Shown here: positions 1-6,119 of the stretch, in pieces | Layout of the letters: every line of letters starts with the position of its first letter | Position numbering within the stretch: position 1 is the stretch's first letter | Assembly (NCBI GenBank): GCA_017461685.1 | Contig: JAFTXF010000060.1 | Location: 1 to 6,119, forward strand | Length of the DNA: 6,119 nt | Origin: Lachnospiraceae bacterium | Lineage (GTDB): Bacteria > Bacillota > Clostridia > Lachnospirales > Lachnospiraceae | Reading direction: 5' to 3' | Notes under the pieces: model-generated | What the model was told of the DNA's origin: nothing | The model's database searches: none | The model's input: the letters and a program-made list of their open reading frames with translations, nothing else | Made by a program: the position numbers and the translations under genes

Positions 1-104
1 AGCGTGATACAGTTACTGAGATGAACTGCCTAGGCAGAAAATACAAAAGGAACATTCAGGCCGACGGAATGTGAGGCAGAACGGTGACTTGAAGAATAGA
101 TAAC
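1..104. other. Upstream flank and leader of uvrA; no identifiable gene
   Basis: No complete gene lies here. One + strand frame is open from the left edge (codons from position 3) to a TGA at 72-74, giving about 23 residues that end in ...NIQADGM. This could be the tail of an upstream gene, but it is too short to recognise and does not resemble a UvrB C-terminus, which would be a common neighbour. The other two + frames stop at 5-7 and 22-24. The stretch also holds a palindrome (26-37) and a 6-bp inverted repeat, ACATTC at 52-57 against GAATGT at 67-72. I see no convincing -35/-10 pair and no Gram-positive LexA box (a GAAC...GTTC dyad), so the uvrA promoter probably lies further upstream or is not recognisable by eye. 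Confidence 0.4.
26..37. repeat. Perfect 12-bp palindrome upstream of uvrA
   Basis: CTGCCTAGGCAG equals its own reverse complement over all 12 bases. It sits 80 bases before the uvrA start codon. As RNA it could form only a 4-bp stem with a 4-base loop. As DNA it could be a binding site for a dimeric regulator. No function is shown by the sequence, and a chance occurrence is possible. Confidence 0.45.
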
Positions 105-110
105 AGGAGA
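105..110 (+). promoter_or_regulatory. Ribosome binding site of uvrA
   Basis: AGGAGA lies six bases before the ATG at 117. It fixes the start at this ATG rather than at the in-frame ATGs of codons 4 and 7. The ATG at 112-114 is followed at once by TAA and is not a usable start. Confidence 0.85.
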
Positions 111-116
111 TATGTA

Positions 117-2969
117 ATGGAAGAAATGGTGAAAATGCGTCCCAGAGAATACATTAAGATTCAGGGCGCCAATGAAAATAATTTGAAGAATTTAAGTGTA
201 GATATTCCGCGAAATGAGCTGGTGGTACTGACCGGACTGTCGGGCTCCGGCAAGTCTTCTCTGGCTTTTGATACCATTTACGCAGAAGGACAGCGCAGGT
301 ATATGGAGTCTTTGTCTTCCTATGCCCGTATGTTTTTGGGCCAGATGGAGAAGCCCGATGTGGAGAAGATTGAGGGCCTGTCTCCGGCGATTTCCATTGA
401 TCAGAAATCCACCAACCGCAACCCGCGTTCTACAGTAGGTACGGTGACAGAGATTTACGATTACTTCCGATTGCTGTATGCTCGCATCGGTATTCCACAT
501 TGCCCGGACTGCGGCAGGGAGATTTCCAGACAGAGTGTAGACCAGATGGTGGACCAGATTATGGCATTGTCGGAAGGAACCCGTATTCAGTTGCTTGCGC
601 CTGTAGTGCGTGGGCGTAAGGGCCAGCATGAGAAGGTGCTGGAGCGTGCCAAGAAGAGCGGCTATGTGCGTGTTATGATTGACGGTAATATGTACGAGCT
701 GACAGAGGAAATCAAATTAGAGAAGAATTTCAAGCACAATATTGAGATTGTAGTTGACCGTCTGGTGGTGAAGCCGGGGATTGAGACCCGTCTGACTGAC
801 TCCATTGAGAATGTACTGGGACTGGCTGAGGGCTTATTGTATGTGGATGTAATTGGCAGTGAGATGCTGGTATTTTCCCAGAGTTTTGCCTGCCCGAACT
901 GCGGTGTCAGCGTTGGGGAACTGGAGCCAAGAAGCTTTTCTTTCAATAACCCGTTCGGCGCCTGTCCGGACTGTTTCGGCTTGGGCTACAAGATGGAATT
1001 TGATGTGGACTTGATGATTCCGGACAGAAGCCTTTCTTTGCATCAGGGTGCTATTCAGGCTATGGGCTGGCAGTCTTCTTGTGAGCCTGGCAGCTTTACT
1101 TATGCCACCCTCTTGGCACTTTCCAAGGAGTACAAATTCAGCCTGGATACCCCTTTTGAGGAGCTGAGTGAGGAAGCTCAGCGTGTGATAGTACACGGTA
1201 CAGGCGGCCATAAAGTGGATGTCTATTATGAAGGACAGCGCGGCAAAGGTGTATATCCTATTGCCTTTGAAGGCCTGATCAGCAATGTGAACCGTAAGTA
1301 TCGTGAGACTGCATCGGAGATTATGAAGGCGGAGTATGAGACTTTTATGCGCATCACTCCTTGCAGCCTGTGTAAAGGCCAGCGTCTGAAAAAGGAAGCC
1401 CTTGCAGTTACTATCGGCGGCAAAAATATTCATGAAGTAACTTCCATGACCGTGAAGGATTTATATGAGCATGTACATGATTTGAATTTAAGTAAGCAGC
1501 ATCAGATGATTGGTGAGCAAATTATGAAGGAAATTCATGCACGTATCGGTTTCCTTCGTTCTGTAGGCTTGGAGTATTTGTCTTTGTCCAGAGCTACCGG
1601 TACTCTTTCCGGTGGCGAAGCACAGCGTATTCGTCTGGCTACGCAGATCGGTTCAGGGCTGGTAGGTGTTTGTTACATTTTGGATGAGCCGAGTAGCGGT
1701 CTGCATCAGAGGGATAATGATAAGCTGCTGGCGACATTGCGCAGATTGCGTGATTTGGGTAATACGCTGATTGTAGTAGAGCACGACGAGGATACTATGT
1801 GGGCGGCGGACCATATTGTGGATATCGGTCCCGGCGCCGGAAGCCACGGTGGAGAAGTCATTGCCCAGGGCACTGCCGAGGAGATTTGCAAGGTGCCGGA
1901 ATCCATTACCGGCCAGTATTTAAGCGGTGCTATCCGCATTCCGGTGCCTGCCGAGAGGCGTAAACCTACAGGGTGGCTGAAGGTAAAGGGAGCCCGAGAG
2001 AATAACCTGAAAAATATCAATGTGGATATACCTTTGGGCGTGATGACTTGTGTGACAGGTGTGTCAGGTTCTGGTAAATCATCCTTGATTAATGAAATCG
2101 TATATAAGACACTTGCCAAGAAGCTGAACCGTGCCCGTACTATTCCGGGTAAGCACAAGAGTATCGAAGGTATTGAGCAGTTGGACAAGGTTATCGATAT
2201 TGACCAGTCACCGATTGGCCGCAATCCACGTTCTAATCCGGCCACCTATACAGGCGTATTTGACCAGATACGTGATTTGTTTGCTGCGACTGCGGATGCC
2301 AAGGCAAGAGGCTACAAGAAAGGTCGATTCAGTTTTAATGTGAAGGGCGGTCGTTGTGAAGCCTGCAGCGGTGACGGTATTTTAAAGATAGAGATGCATT
2401 TCCTGCCGGATGTATATGTACCGTGTGAGGTGTGCGGCGGTAAGCGCTATAATCGTGAGACACTGGAAGTAAAGTATAAAGGCAAGAGTATTTATGATGT
2501 GCTGGATATGACGGTAGAGGAGGCGGTACATTTCTTTGCACCGGTACCTTCCATTCACCGTAAGATTCAGACGCTATATGATGTAGGACTGTCTTATATC
2601 AAGCTGGGACAGCCCGCTACAGAGCTCTCCGGCGGCGAGGCACAGCGTGTAAAGTTAGCCACAGAGCTGGCCAGACGGGGAACAGGCAAGACGATTTATA
2701 TTTTGGATGAGCCTACCACAGGACTGCATTTTGCTGACGTACACAAGCTGACAGAGATTTTACAGCGACTTGCTGACGGCGGCAATTCCGTGGTGGTAAT
2801 CGAGCACAATCTGGACCTGATTAAGACGGCAGACTATATTATAGATATTGGTCCGGAAGGCGGCGACGGAGGCGGTACTGTTGTAGCTCAGGGCACACCG
2901 GAGGAGATCTGTCAGGTACCGGAATCCTATACCGGCCAGTATATCAAGAAGATGCTGTTAAAAAAGTGA
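117..2969 (+). CDS. uvrA: UvrABC excinuclease subunit A (UvrA), complete
   Basis: UvrA is the DNA-damage-sensing ATPase of nucleotide excision repair. As a dimer it scans DNA in the cytoplasm and loads UvrB at lesions, after which UvrC makes the cuts. At 950 aa it matches the usual length (about 940). Both ABC ATPase halves are intact. The first has Walker A GLSGSGKS (40-47), signature LSGGEAQR (497-504) and Walker B ILDEP with catalytic E524. The second has Walker A GVSGSGKS (648-655), signature LSGGEAQR (837-844) and Walker B with E865. Cysteine pairs that bind zinc in this family are present at 259/262 with 283/286, and at 747/750 with 770/773. Further CxxC pairs lie at 129/132 and 416/419. 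The region between about 130 and 250 corresponds to the UvrB-binding domain. An in-frame TGA at 90-92 closes the frame upstream, and a good ribosome binding site supports codon 1. The first 10 or so residues extend slightly past the E. coli start. No frameshift or missing key residue is seen. Confidence 0.98.
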   Translation: MEEMVKMRPREYIKIQGANENNLKNLSVDIPRNELVVLTGLSGSGKSSLAFDTIYAEGQRRYMESLSSYARMFLGQMEKPDVEKIEGLSPAISIDQKSTNRNPRSTVGTVTEIYDYFRLLYARIGIPHCPDCGREISRQSVDQMVDQIMALSEGTRIQLLAPVVRGRKGQHEKVLERAKKSGYVRVMIDGNMYELTEEIKLEKNFKHNIEIVVDRLVVKPGIETRLTDSIENVLGLAEGLLYVDVIGSEMLVFSQSFACPNCGVSVGELEPRSFSFNNPFGACPDCFGLGYKMEFDVDLMIPDRSLSLHQGAIQAMGWQSSCEPGSFTYATLLALSKEYKFSLDTPFEELSEEAQRVIVHGTGGHKVDVYYEGQRGKGVYPIAFEGLISNVNRKYRETASEIMKAEYETFMRITPCSLCKGQRLKKEALAVTIGGKNIHEVTSMTVKDLYEHVHDLNLSKQHQMIGEQIMKEIHARIGFLRSVGLEYLSLSRATGTLSGGEAQRIRLATQIGSGLVGVCYILDEPSSGLHQRDNDKLLATLRRLRDLGNTLIVVEHDEDTMWAADHIVDIGPGAGSHGGEVIAQGTAEEICKVPESITGQYLSGAIRIPVPAERRKPTGWLKVKGARENNLKNINVDIPLGVMTCVTGVSGSGKSSLINEIVYKTLAKKLNRARTIPGKHKSIEGIEQLDKVIDIDQSPIGRNPRSNPATYTGVFDQIRDLFAATADAKARGYKKGRFSFNVKGGRCEACSGDGILKIEMHFLPDVYVPCEVCGGKRYNRETLEVKYKGKSIYDVLDMTVEEAVHFFAPVPSIHRKIQTLYDVGLSYIKLGQPATELSGGEAQRVKLATELARRGTGKTIYILDEPTTGLHFADVHKLTEILQRLADGGNSVVVIEHNLDLIKTADYIIDIGPEGGDGGGTVVAQGTPEEICQVPESYTGQYIKKMLLKK

Positions 2970-2997
2970 AAAATTTCTTAATTCGACCTTTTTCACT
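2965..2997. terminator. Weak terminator-like inverted repeat over the uvrA stop codon
   Basis: AGTGAAAAA (2965-2973) and TTTTTCACT (2989-2997) are perfect 9-bp arms around a 15-base loop. The left arm contains the uvrA TGA (2967-2969). The stem is AT-rich and is not followed by a T-run on the + strand, so it is not a standard intrinsic terminator for uvrA. Read on the - strand the stem is followed by a run of Ts, but no gene on that strand would use it. It could be a weak 3' end structure or chance in AT-rich DNA. Confidence 0.3.
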
Positions 2998-2998
2998 C

Positions 2999-3027
2999 TT
3001 GCACTTATTGCCAATCTGCTTTATGAT
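2999..3027 (+). promoter_or_regulatory. Candidate sigma-A-type promoter for the mreB-family gene
   Basis: TTGCAC (2999-3004) and TATGAT (3022-3027) are separated by the ideal 17 bases. The -10 matches the TATAAT consensus at five of six positions, and the -35 has the TTG core only. Transcription would start near 3034 and leave a leader of about 120 bases before the ATG at 3158. A weaker pair, TTGCCT (3094-3099) with TAATCT (3117-3122), also has 17-base spacing and would give a short leader. This makes it likely that the actin gene can be transcribed independently of uvrA. Confidence 0.5.
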
Positions 3028-3143
3028 ATTCTTAGTGCAGTATTTAGTAAATTTTATGAAGTTGAAATACTATCAAAATACGTAAGCTACAGTTTGCCTG
3101 GGGTGATTCTTAGGGCTAATCTGTTTGAGAATAAAGAGAGAGT

Positions 3144-3150
3144 AGGAAGG
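3144..3150 (+). promoter_or_regulatory. Ribosome binding site of the mreB-family gene
   Basis: AGGAAGG lies seven bases before the ATG at 3158, the normal spacing. It decides the start, which also matches the usual N-terminus of the family, just before the first phosphate-binding loop. Confidence 0.85.
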
Positions 3151-3157
3151 AATTTTT

Positions 3158-4156
3158 ATGGCACAATATACAGACATTGGTATTGATTTGGGCACAGCCA
3201 GTATTTTAGTATATATCCGTGGTAAGGGTGTAGTTTTAAAGGAGCCGAGCGTAGTTGCATTTGACCGTGACACCAACAAGATTAAGGCCATCGGCGAGAA
3301 TGCACGACTTATGTTAGGACGTACACCGGGTAATATCGTGGCAGTCAGACCGCTGCGTCAGGGCGTTATTTCTGATTATAAGGTTACAGAGCGGATGATG
3401 AAGTATTTTATTCAGAAGGCACTTGGTAAGCGTACATTCCGTAAGCCACGCATCGCTGTTTGTGTGCCTAGCGGTGTTACCGAAGTAGAGAAGAAAGCAG
3501 TAGAGGACGCTACCTATGAAGCAGGTGCAAGAGAGGTTTCTATTATTGAGGAGCCTATTGCTGCAGCTATCGGTGCAGGAATCGATATTTCACGTCCGTG
3601 CGGTAATATGATTGTAGATATCGGCGGCGGTACCTCTGATATTGCAGTTATTTCTTTAGGTGGCACAGTAGTCAGTGCTTCTATTAAGGTGGCAGGCGAT
3701 GATTTTGATGAAGCCATTGTTCGCTGGATGCGTAAGAAGCACAATCTGTTAGTGGGTGAAAGAAGTGCAGAAGATTTGAAGATTAAAATCGGCACGGTTT
3801 ATGATATCGGGGAAGAGACATTCCTGGATGTACGAGGCCGAGACCTTGTGACAGGTCTTCCAAAGACTATTACCGTTTCCTCTAAGGAGACTGAGGAGGC
3901 ACTGCGCGAGCCTGTAAATCAGATTGTCGAGACGATTCACAGTGTATTGGAGAAGACTCCACCGGAACTGGCGGCAGACATTGCAGACAGAGGCATTGTA
4001 CTTACCGGCGGCGGCAGTTTGTTACGTGGTCTGGAAGAACTGATTCATTCCAAGACGGGTATCAATACCATTACAGCAGAGGACCCTATGACAGCTGTTG
4101 CAGTTGGTACCGGTAAGTATGTAGAATTTTTGGCAGGCTATAAGGATAAAGAATAA
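3158..4156 (+). CDS. mreB: MreB/Mbl-family rod shape-determining actin, complete
   Basis: This is a bacterial actin that polymerises with ATP under the membrane and guides the lateral cell-wall synthesis machinery. At 332 aa it has the family length. Visible actin-fold motifs are phosphate loop 1 (IDLGT, 9-13), the IEEP motif (130-133), phosphate loop 2 (DIGGGT, 154-159) and the adenosine motif (LTGGGSLLRGL, from 282). RTPGN and RGRDLVTGLPKTI are also typical. There is no amphipathic N-terminal helix, as is common in Gram-positive members. By eye, from remembered Bacillus subtilis sequences, it mixes features. The CVPSG...IEEPIAAAIGAG stretch is MreB-like, while SIKVAGDDFDEA, ERSAEDLKIKIGTV and SSKETEEALRE are Mbl-like. 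The mreB symbol therefore reflects common usage, and mbl is a fair alternative. No mreC or mreD follows; the next gene is recD2. Loop 1 reads GTAS where GTAN is usual. Confidence 0.94.
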   Translation: MAQYTDIGIDLGTASILVYIRGKGVVLKEPSVVAFDRDTNKIKAIGENARLMLGRTPGNIVAVRPLRQGVISDYKVTERMMKYFIQKALGKRTFRKPRIAVCVPSGVTEVEKKAVEDATYEAGAREVSIIEEPIAAAIGAGIDISRPCGNMIVDIGGGTSDIAVISLGGTVVSASIKVAGDDFDEAIVRWMRKKHNLLVGERSAEDLKIKIGTVYDIGEETFLDVRGRDLVTGLPKTITVSSKETEEALREPVNQIVETIHSVLEKTPPELAADIADRGIVLTGGGSLLRGLEELIHSKTGINTITAEDPMTAVAVGTGKYVEFLAGYKDKE

Positions 4157-4159
4157 TAA

Positions 4160-4190
4160 AGGGCTGTCGTGGTTTTGCTGCGGCAGCTCT
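4160..4190 (+). terminator. Hairpin between mreB and recD2, probable terminator or attenuator
   Basis: Arms 4160-4172 and 4178-4190 pair along 13 positions, nine Watson-Crick and four G-U wobble, around the loop TTTTG. The hairpin begins four bases after the actin stop codon. It is followed by a T-rich but interrupted tail (ATTTGGATTATTT, 4191-4203), so termination may be partial. On the - strand the hairpin would be followed by a T-rich stretch as well, so it could act in both directions. The 3' arm ends only 13 bases before the recD2 start codon, so it may also affect entry into recD2. Confidence 0.6.
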
Positions 4191-4203
4191 ATTTGGATTA
4201 TTT

Positions 4204-6119
4204 ATGGATATTGTAAAAGGTTATGTAGAACATATTGTTTATCAAAGTGATAATGGATATACGGTATTTCATATGGTCAGCGAAGGGGATGAAATCACTT
4301 GTGTAGGTACGATGAAAGGGCTGACTGTAGGAGAGACGATTGAGGCCGAAGGCGAGGGAATATCCCATCCGGTGTACGGCGCTCAGTTTAAGATCATTTC
4401 CTACAAAGTGATACCGCCGGAAGATGCGGAGAGCATGCGCAGATATCTGGCCAGCGGAGCAGTCAAGGGAGTGGGTGCGGCACTGGCAGACCGTATTATT
4501 AAGCGGTTTGGTGCAGATACCTTTCGCATTATGGAGGAGGAGCCGGAACGGTTGGCCGAGGTCAAAGGCATTAGTGACCGAATGGCCAGAGAAATTAGCG
4601 CCCAGATGGAGGAAAAGAAAGAACTTCGCTCTGCATTGGTTTATCTGCAGCAATTCGGTATCAGCAACAATCTGGCTGTTAAGATTTATCAGACCTATCA
4701 AAACAGTCTCTATCAGGTGATGCAGACCAATCCTTACAAGCTGGCCGAAGACATTAACGGCGTGGGCTTCAAATTAGCGGATGAAATTGCGGCAAAGATA
4801 GGCATACATACAGACTCTGATTACCGTATCACCAGCGGTATTTTGTACGTACTTATGCTGGCAGTGCAGGAGGGACATGTTTATCTGCCCTGGGAGCTTC
4901 TGATAGAGAGAAGTGAGCAGCTTTTGCAGGTACCGGCTAATGCCGTGGAAGCCGTATTGTCCAATATGATGATAGACAGGAAATTAGTCATTAAGCAAGT
5001 AGAAGAGGTGCGAATGGTGTACGCCTCCCGCTATTATTATATGGAGCTAAACTGTGCCCGGATGCTGCATGAATTGAATACGGCCGTAGAGCATATCAGT
5101 CCGGCTAAGGAGGCGCAGATTCTCAGGGAGATTGAGGCATTGTCCGACCAATTGGGGATTGTGCTGGATGAACTGCAGACCCAGGCAGTACTGGGCAGTG
5201 TTAAAAATGGTCTGTTTATTTTGTCAGGCGGACCCGGTACCGGCAAGACCACCACGATTAATACTATGATTAAATATTTTGAGCAGCAGGGGCTTGATAT
5301 TTTGCTGGGAGCACCTACAGGTCGTGCTGCCAAGCGAATGACAGAGGCTACAGGCTACGAGGCCAGGACCATTCATCGTCTGCTGGAGCTGAACGGAGCC
5401 TTGGAAGAGGATAGCAGAGGCGCCCGATTTGAGCGTAATATGGAAAATCCTTTAGATGCGGATGTAGTGATTATTGACGAGATGTCCATGGTGGATATTC
5501 ATCTGTTTCAGGCTTTGCTGCAGGCTATCTGCAGCGGTACCAGACTGATACTGGTAGGCGACGTAGACCAGCTGCCGAGTGTAGGACCGGGACAGGTTCT
5601 ACGGGATATTATGCGCAGTCAGTGTTTTCCTACCGTGGTGTTGGACCGTATTTTCCGGCAGGCCGCAGCCAGTGATATTATTGTGAATGCACACCGTATT
5701 AACAAAGGCTTAACAATTACACTGGATAATAAAAGCAGGGATTTTTTCTTTTTGGAGCGCAATGATGTAAATGTGATTTACAAACACATGATTCAGCTGA
5801 TTACAGAAAAATTGCCGAAGTATGTGAATGCGGATTATATGGATATTCAGGTGCTGACGCCTATGCGTAAAGGTACCTTGGGAGTAGAGCAGTTAAATCA
5901 GATTTTACAGCAGTACTTAAATCCACCCCAGGCTTCCAAGCGGGAGCATCAGGCTGGCAGTGTGATGTTTCGTGAAGGGGATAAAGTTATGCAGATTCGC
6001 AACAATTACCAGCTGGAATGGGAGGTCGTCCGCAGATACAATATTCCTGTAGATAAGGGGCTGGGAGTGTTTAACGGAGATGTGGGCCGTATTTTGGAGA
6101 TACGCGAGCATGCAGAGCA
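4204..6119 (+). CDS. recD2: RecD2 ATP-dependent DNA helicase (RecD-like), 5' part
   Basis: RecD2 is a stand-alone SF1B helicase that moves 5' to 3' on single-stranded DNA without RecB or RecC. In Bacillus and Deinococcus it is tied to recombination, mismatch repair and fork restart. The 638 codons present begin with the family's OB-like N-terminal region (MDIVKGYVEHIVYQSDNGYT). Helix-hairpin-helix motifs follow near 85-100 (GAVKGVGAAL), 117-135 (VKGISDRMA) and 183-197 (INGVGFKLADE). The helicase core has Walker A GGPGTGKT (342-349, K348), motif Ia APTGRAAKRM (370-379), TIHRLLE (389-395), Walker B IIDEMSMVD (423-431), motif III LVGDVDQLPS (450-459) and LDRIFRQ (480-486). The start of the SH3-like 2B insertion is seen at GDKVMQIRNNYQ (592-603) and VFNGDVG (622-628). 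The last 100 or so residues, with the final helicase motifs, lie beyond the right edge. The start is set by homology. The only Shine-Dalgarno-like bases are GGA at 4195-4197. No frameshift is seen. Confidence 0.96.
   Translation, partial: MDIVKGYVEHIVYQSDNGYTVFHMVSEGDEITCVGTMKGLTVGETIEAEGEGISHPVYGAQFKIISYKVIPPEDAESMRRYLASGAVKGVGAALADRIIKRFGADTFRIMEEEPERLAEVKGISDRMAREISAQMEEKKELRSALVYLQQFGISNNLAVKIYQTYQNSLYQVMQTNPYKLAEDINGVGFKLADEIAAKIGIHTDSDYRITSGILYVLMLAVQEGHVYLPWELLIERSEQLLQVPANAVEAVLSNMMIDRKLVIKQVEEVRMVYASRYYYMELNCARMLHELNTAVEHISPAKEAQILREIEALSDQLGIVLDELQTQAVLGSVKNGLFILSGGPGTGKTTTINTMIKYFEQQGLDILLGAPTGRAAKRMTEATGYEARTIHRLLELNGALEEDSRGARFERNMENPLDADVVIIDEMSMVDIHLFQALLQAICSGTRLILVGDVDQLPSVGPGQVLRDIMRSQCFPTVVLDRIFRQAAASDIIVNAHRINKGLTITLDNKSRDFFFLERNDVNVIYKHMIQLITEKLPKYVNADYMDIQVLTPMRKGTLGVEQLNQILQQYLNPPQASKREHQAGSVMFREGDKVMQIRNNYQLEWEVVRRYNIPVDKGLGVFNGDVGRILEIREHAE

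Noticed and set aside
52..72. The inverted repeat ACATTC/GAATGT as an intrinsic terminator of an upstream gene
   Set aside because: The stem is only 6 bp with a 9-base loop and no T-run follows.
1..116. A LexA (SOS) operator ahead of uvrA
   Set aside because: GAAC occurs at 50-53, but no matching GTTC half-site follows at the expected distance.
834..1433. A 199-codon open frame on the - strand inside uvrA, and several shorter ones there
   Set aside because: They are antisense shadows of a fully conserved uvrA. They have no ribosome binding site and no recognisable domains.
3023..3085. A 20-codon + strand open frame beginning MIFLVQYLVN in the gap before mreB
   Set aside because: It has no ribosome binding site and overlaps the candidate -10 element. 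Its hydrophobic look is expected from AT-rich DNA.
3073..3291. A 72-codon - strand frame overlapping the start of the mreB-family gene
   Set aside because: It is mostly antisense to a conserved gene, with no family resemblance and no initiation signal seen.
4424..4720. A 98-codon + strand frame within recD2
   Set aside because: It is a different frame of the helix-hairpin-helix region of recD2, which is clearly the coding frame.

Overview
The window looks like a stretch of core chromosome from an anaerobic Firmicute of class Clostridia, most likely Lachnospiraceae or a close relative. The protein sequences, the AGGAGA and AGGAAGG ribosome binding sites and the gene order uvrA–mreB-type actin–recD2 all point that way. 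The taxonomic call is from memory of the families and gene neighbourhoods, not from a search. All supported genes are on the + strand. Base composition and codon use look even throughout, and I see no mobile element, CRISPR array, tRNA or rRNA.

Layout: Positions 1-116 are the tail of whatever lies upstream plus the leader of uvrA. This stretch holds a perfect 12-bp palindrome and a small inverted repeat. Positions 117-2969 are a complete uvrA (950 aa). Positions 2970-3157 are an AT-rich intergenic stretch with a probable sigma-A-type promoter, some weak dyads and the ribosome binding site of the next gene. Positions 3158-4156 are a complete MreB/Mbl-family bacterial actin gene (332 aa). Positions 4157-4203 hold a 13-bp-stem hairpin that is probably a terminator or attenuator. 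Positions 4204-6119 are the first 638 codons of recD2, which runs off the right edge.

Functionally, two genome-maintenance genes flank a cell-shape gene. UvrA is the damage sensor of nucleotide excision repair. RecD2 is a stand-alone 5'-to-3' superfamily 1B helicase linked in other bacteria to recombination, mismatch repair and replication-fork rescue. The actin between them probably guides cell-wall synthesis. It has no mreC or mreD beside it, has its own promoter candidate, and is separated from recD2 by a hairpin, so the three genes may be neighbours rather than one tight operon. I found no convincing new biological system. The observations worth a second look are small regulatory-type structures and the mixed MreB/Mbl character of the actin.
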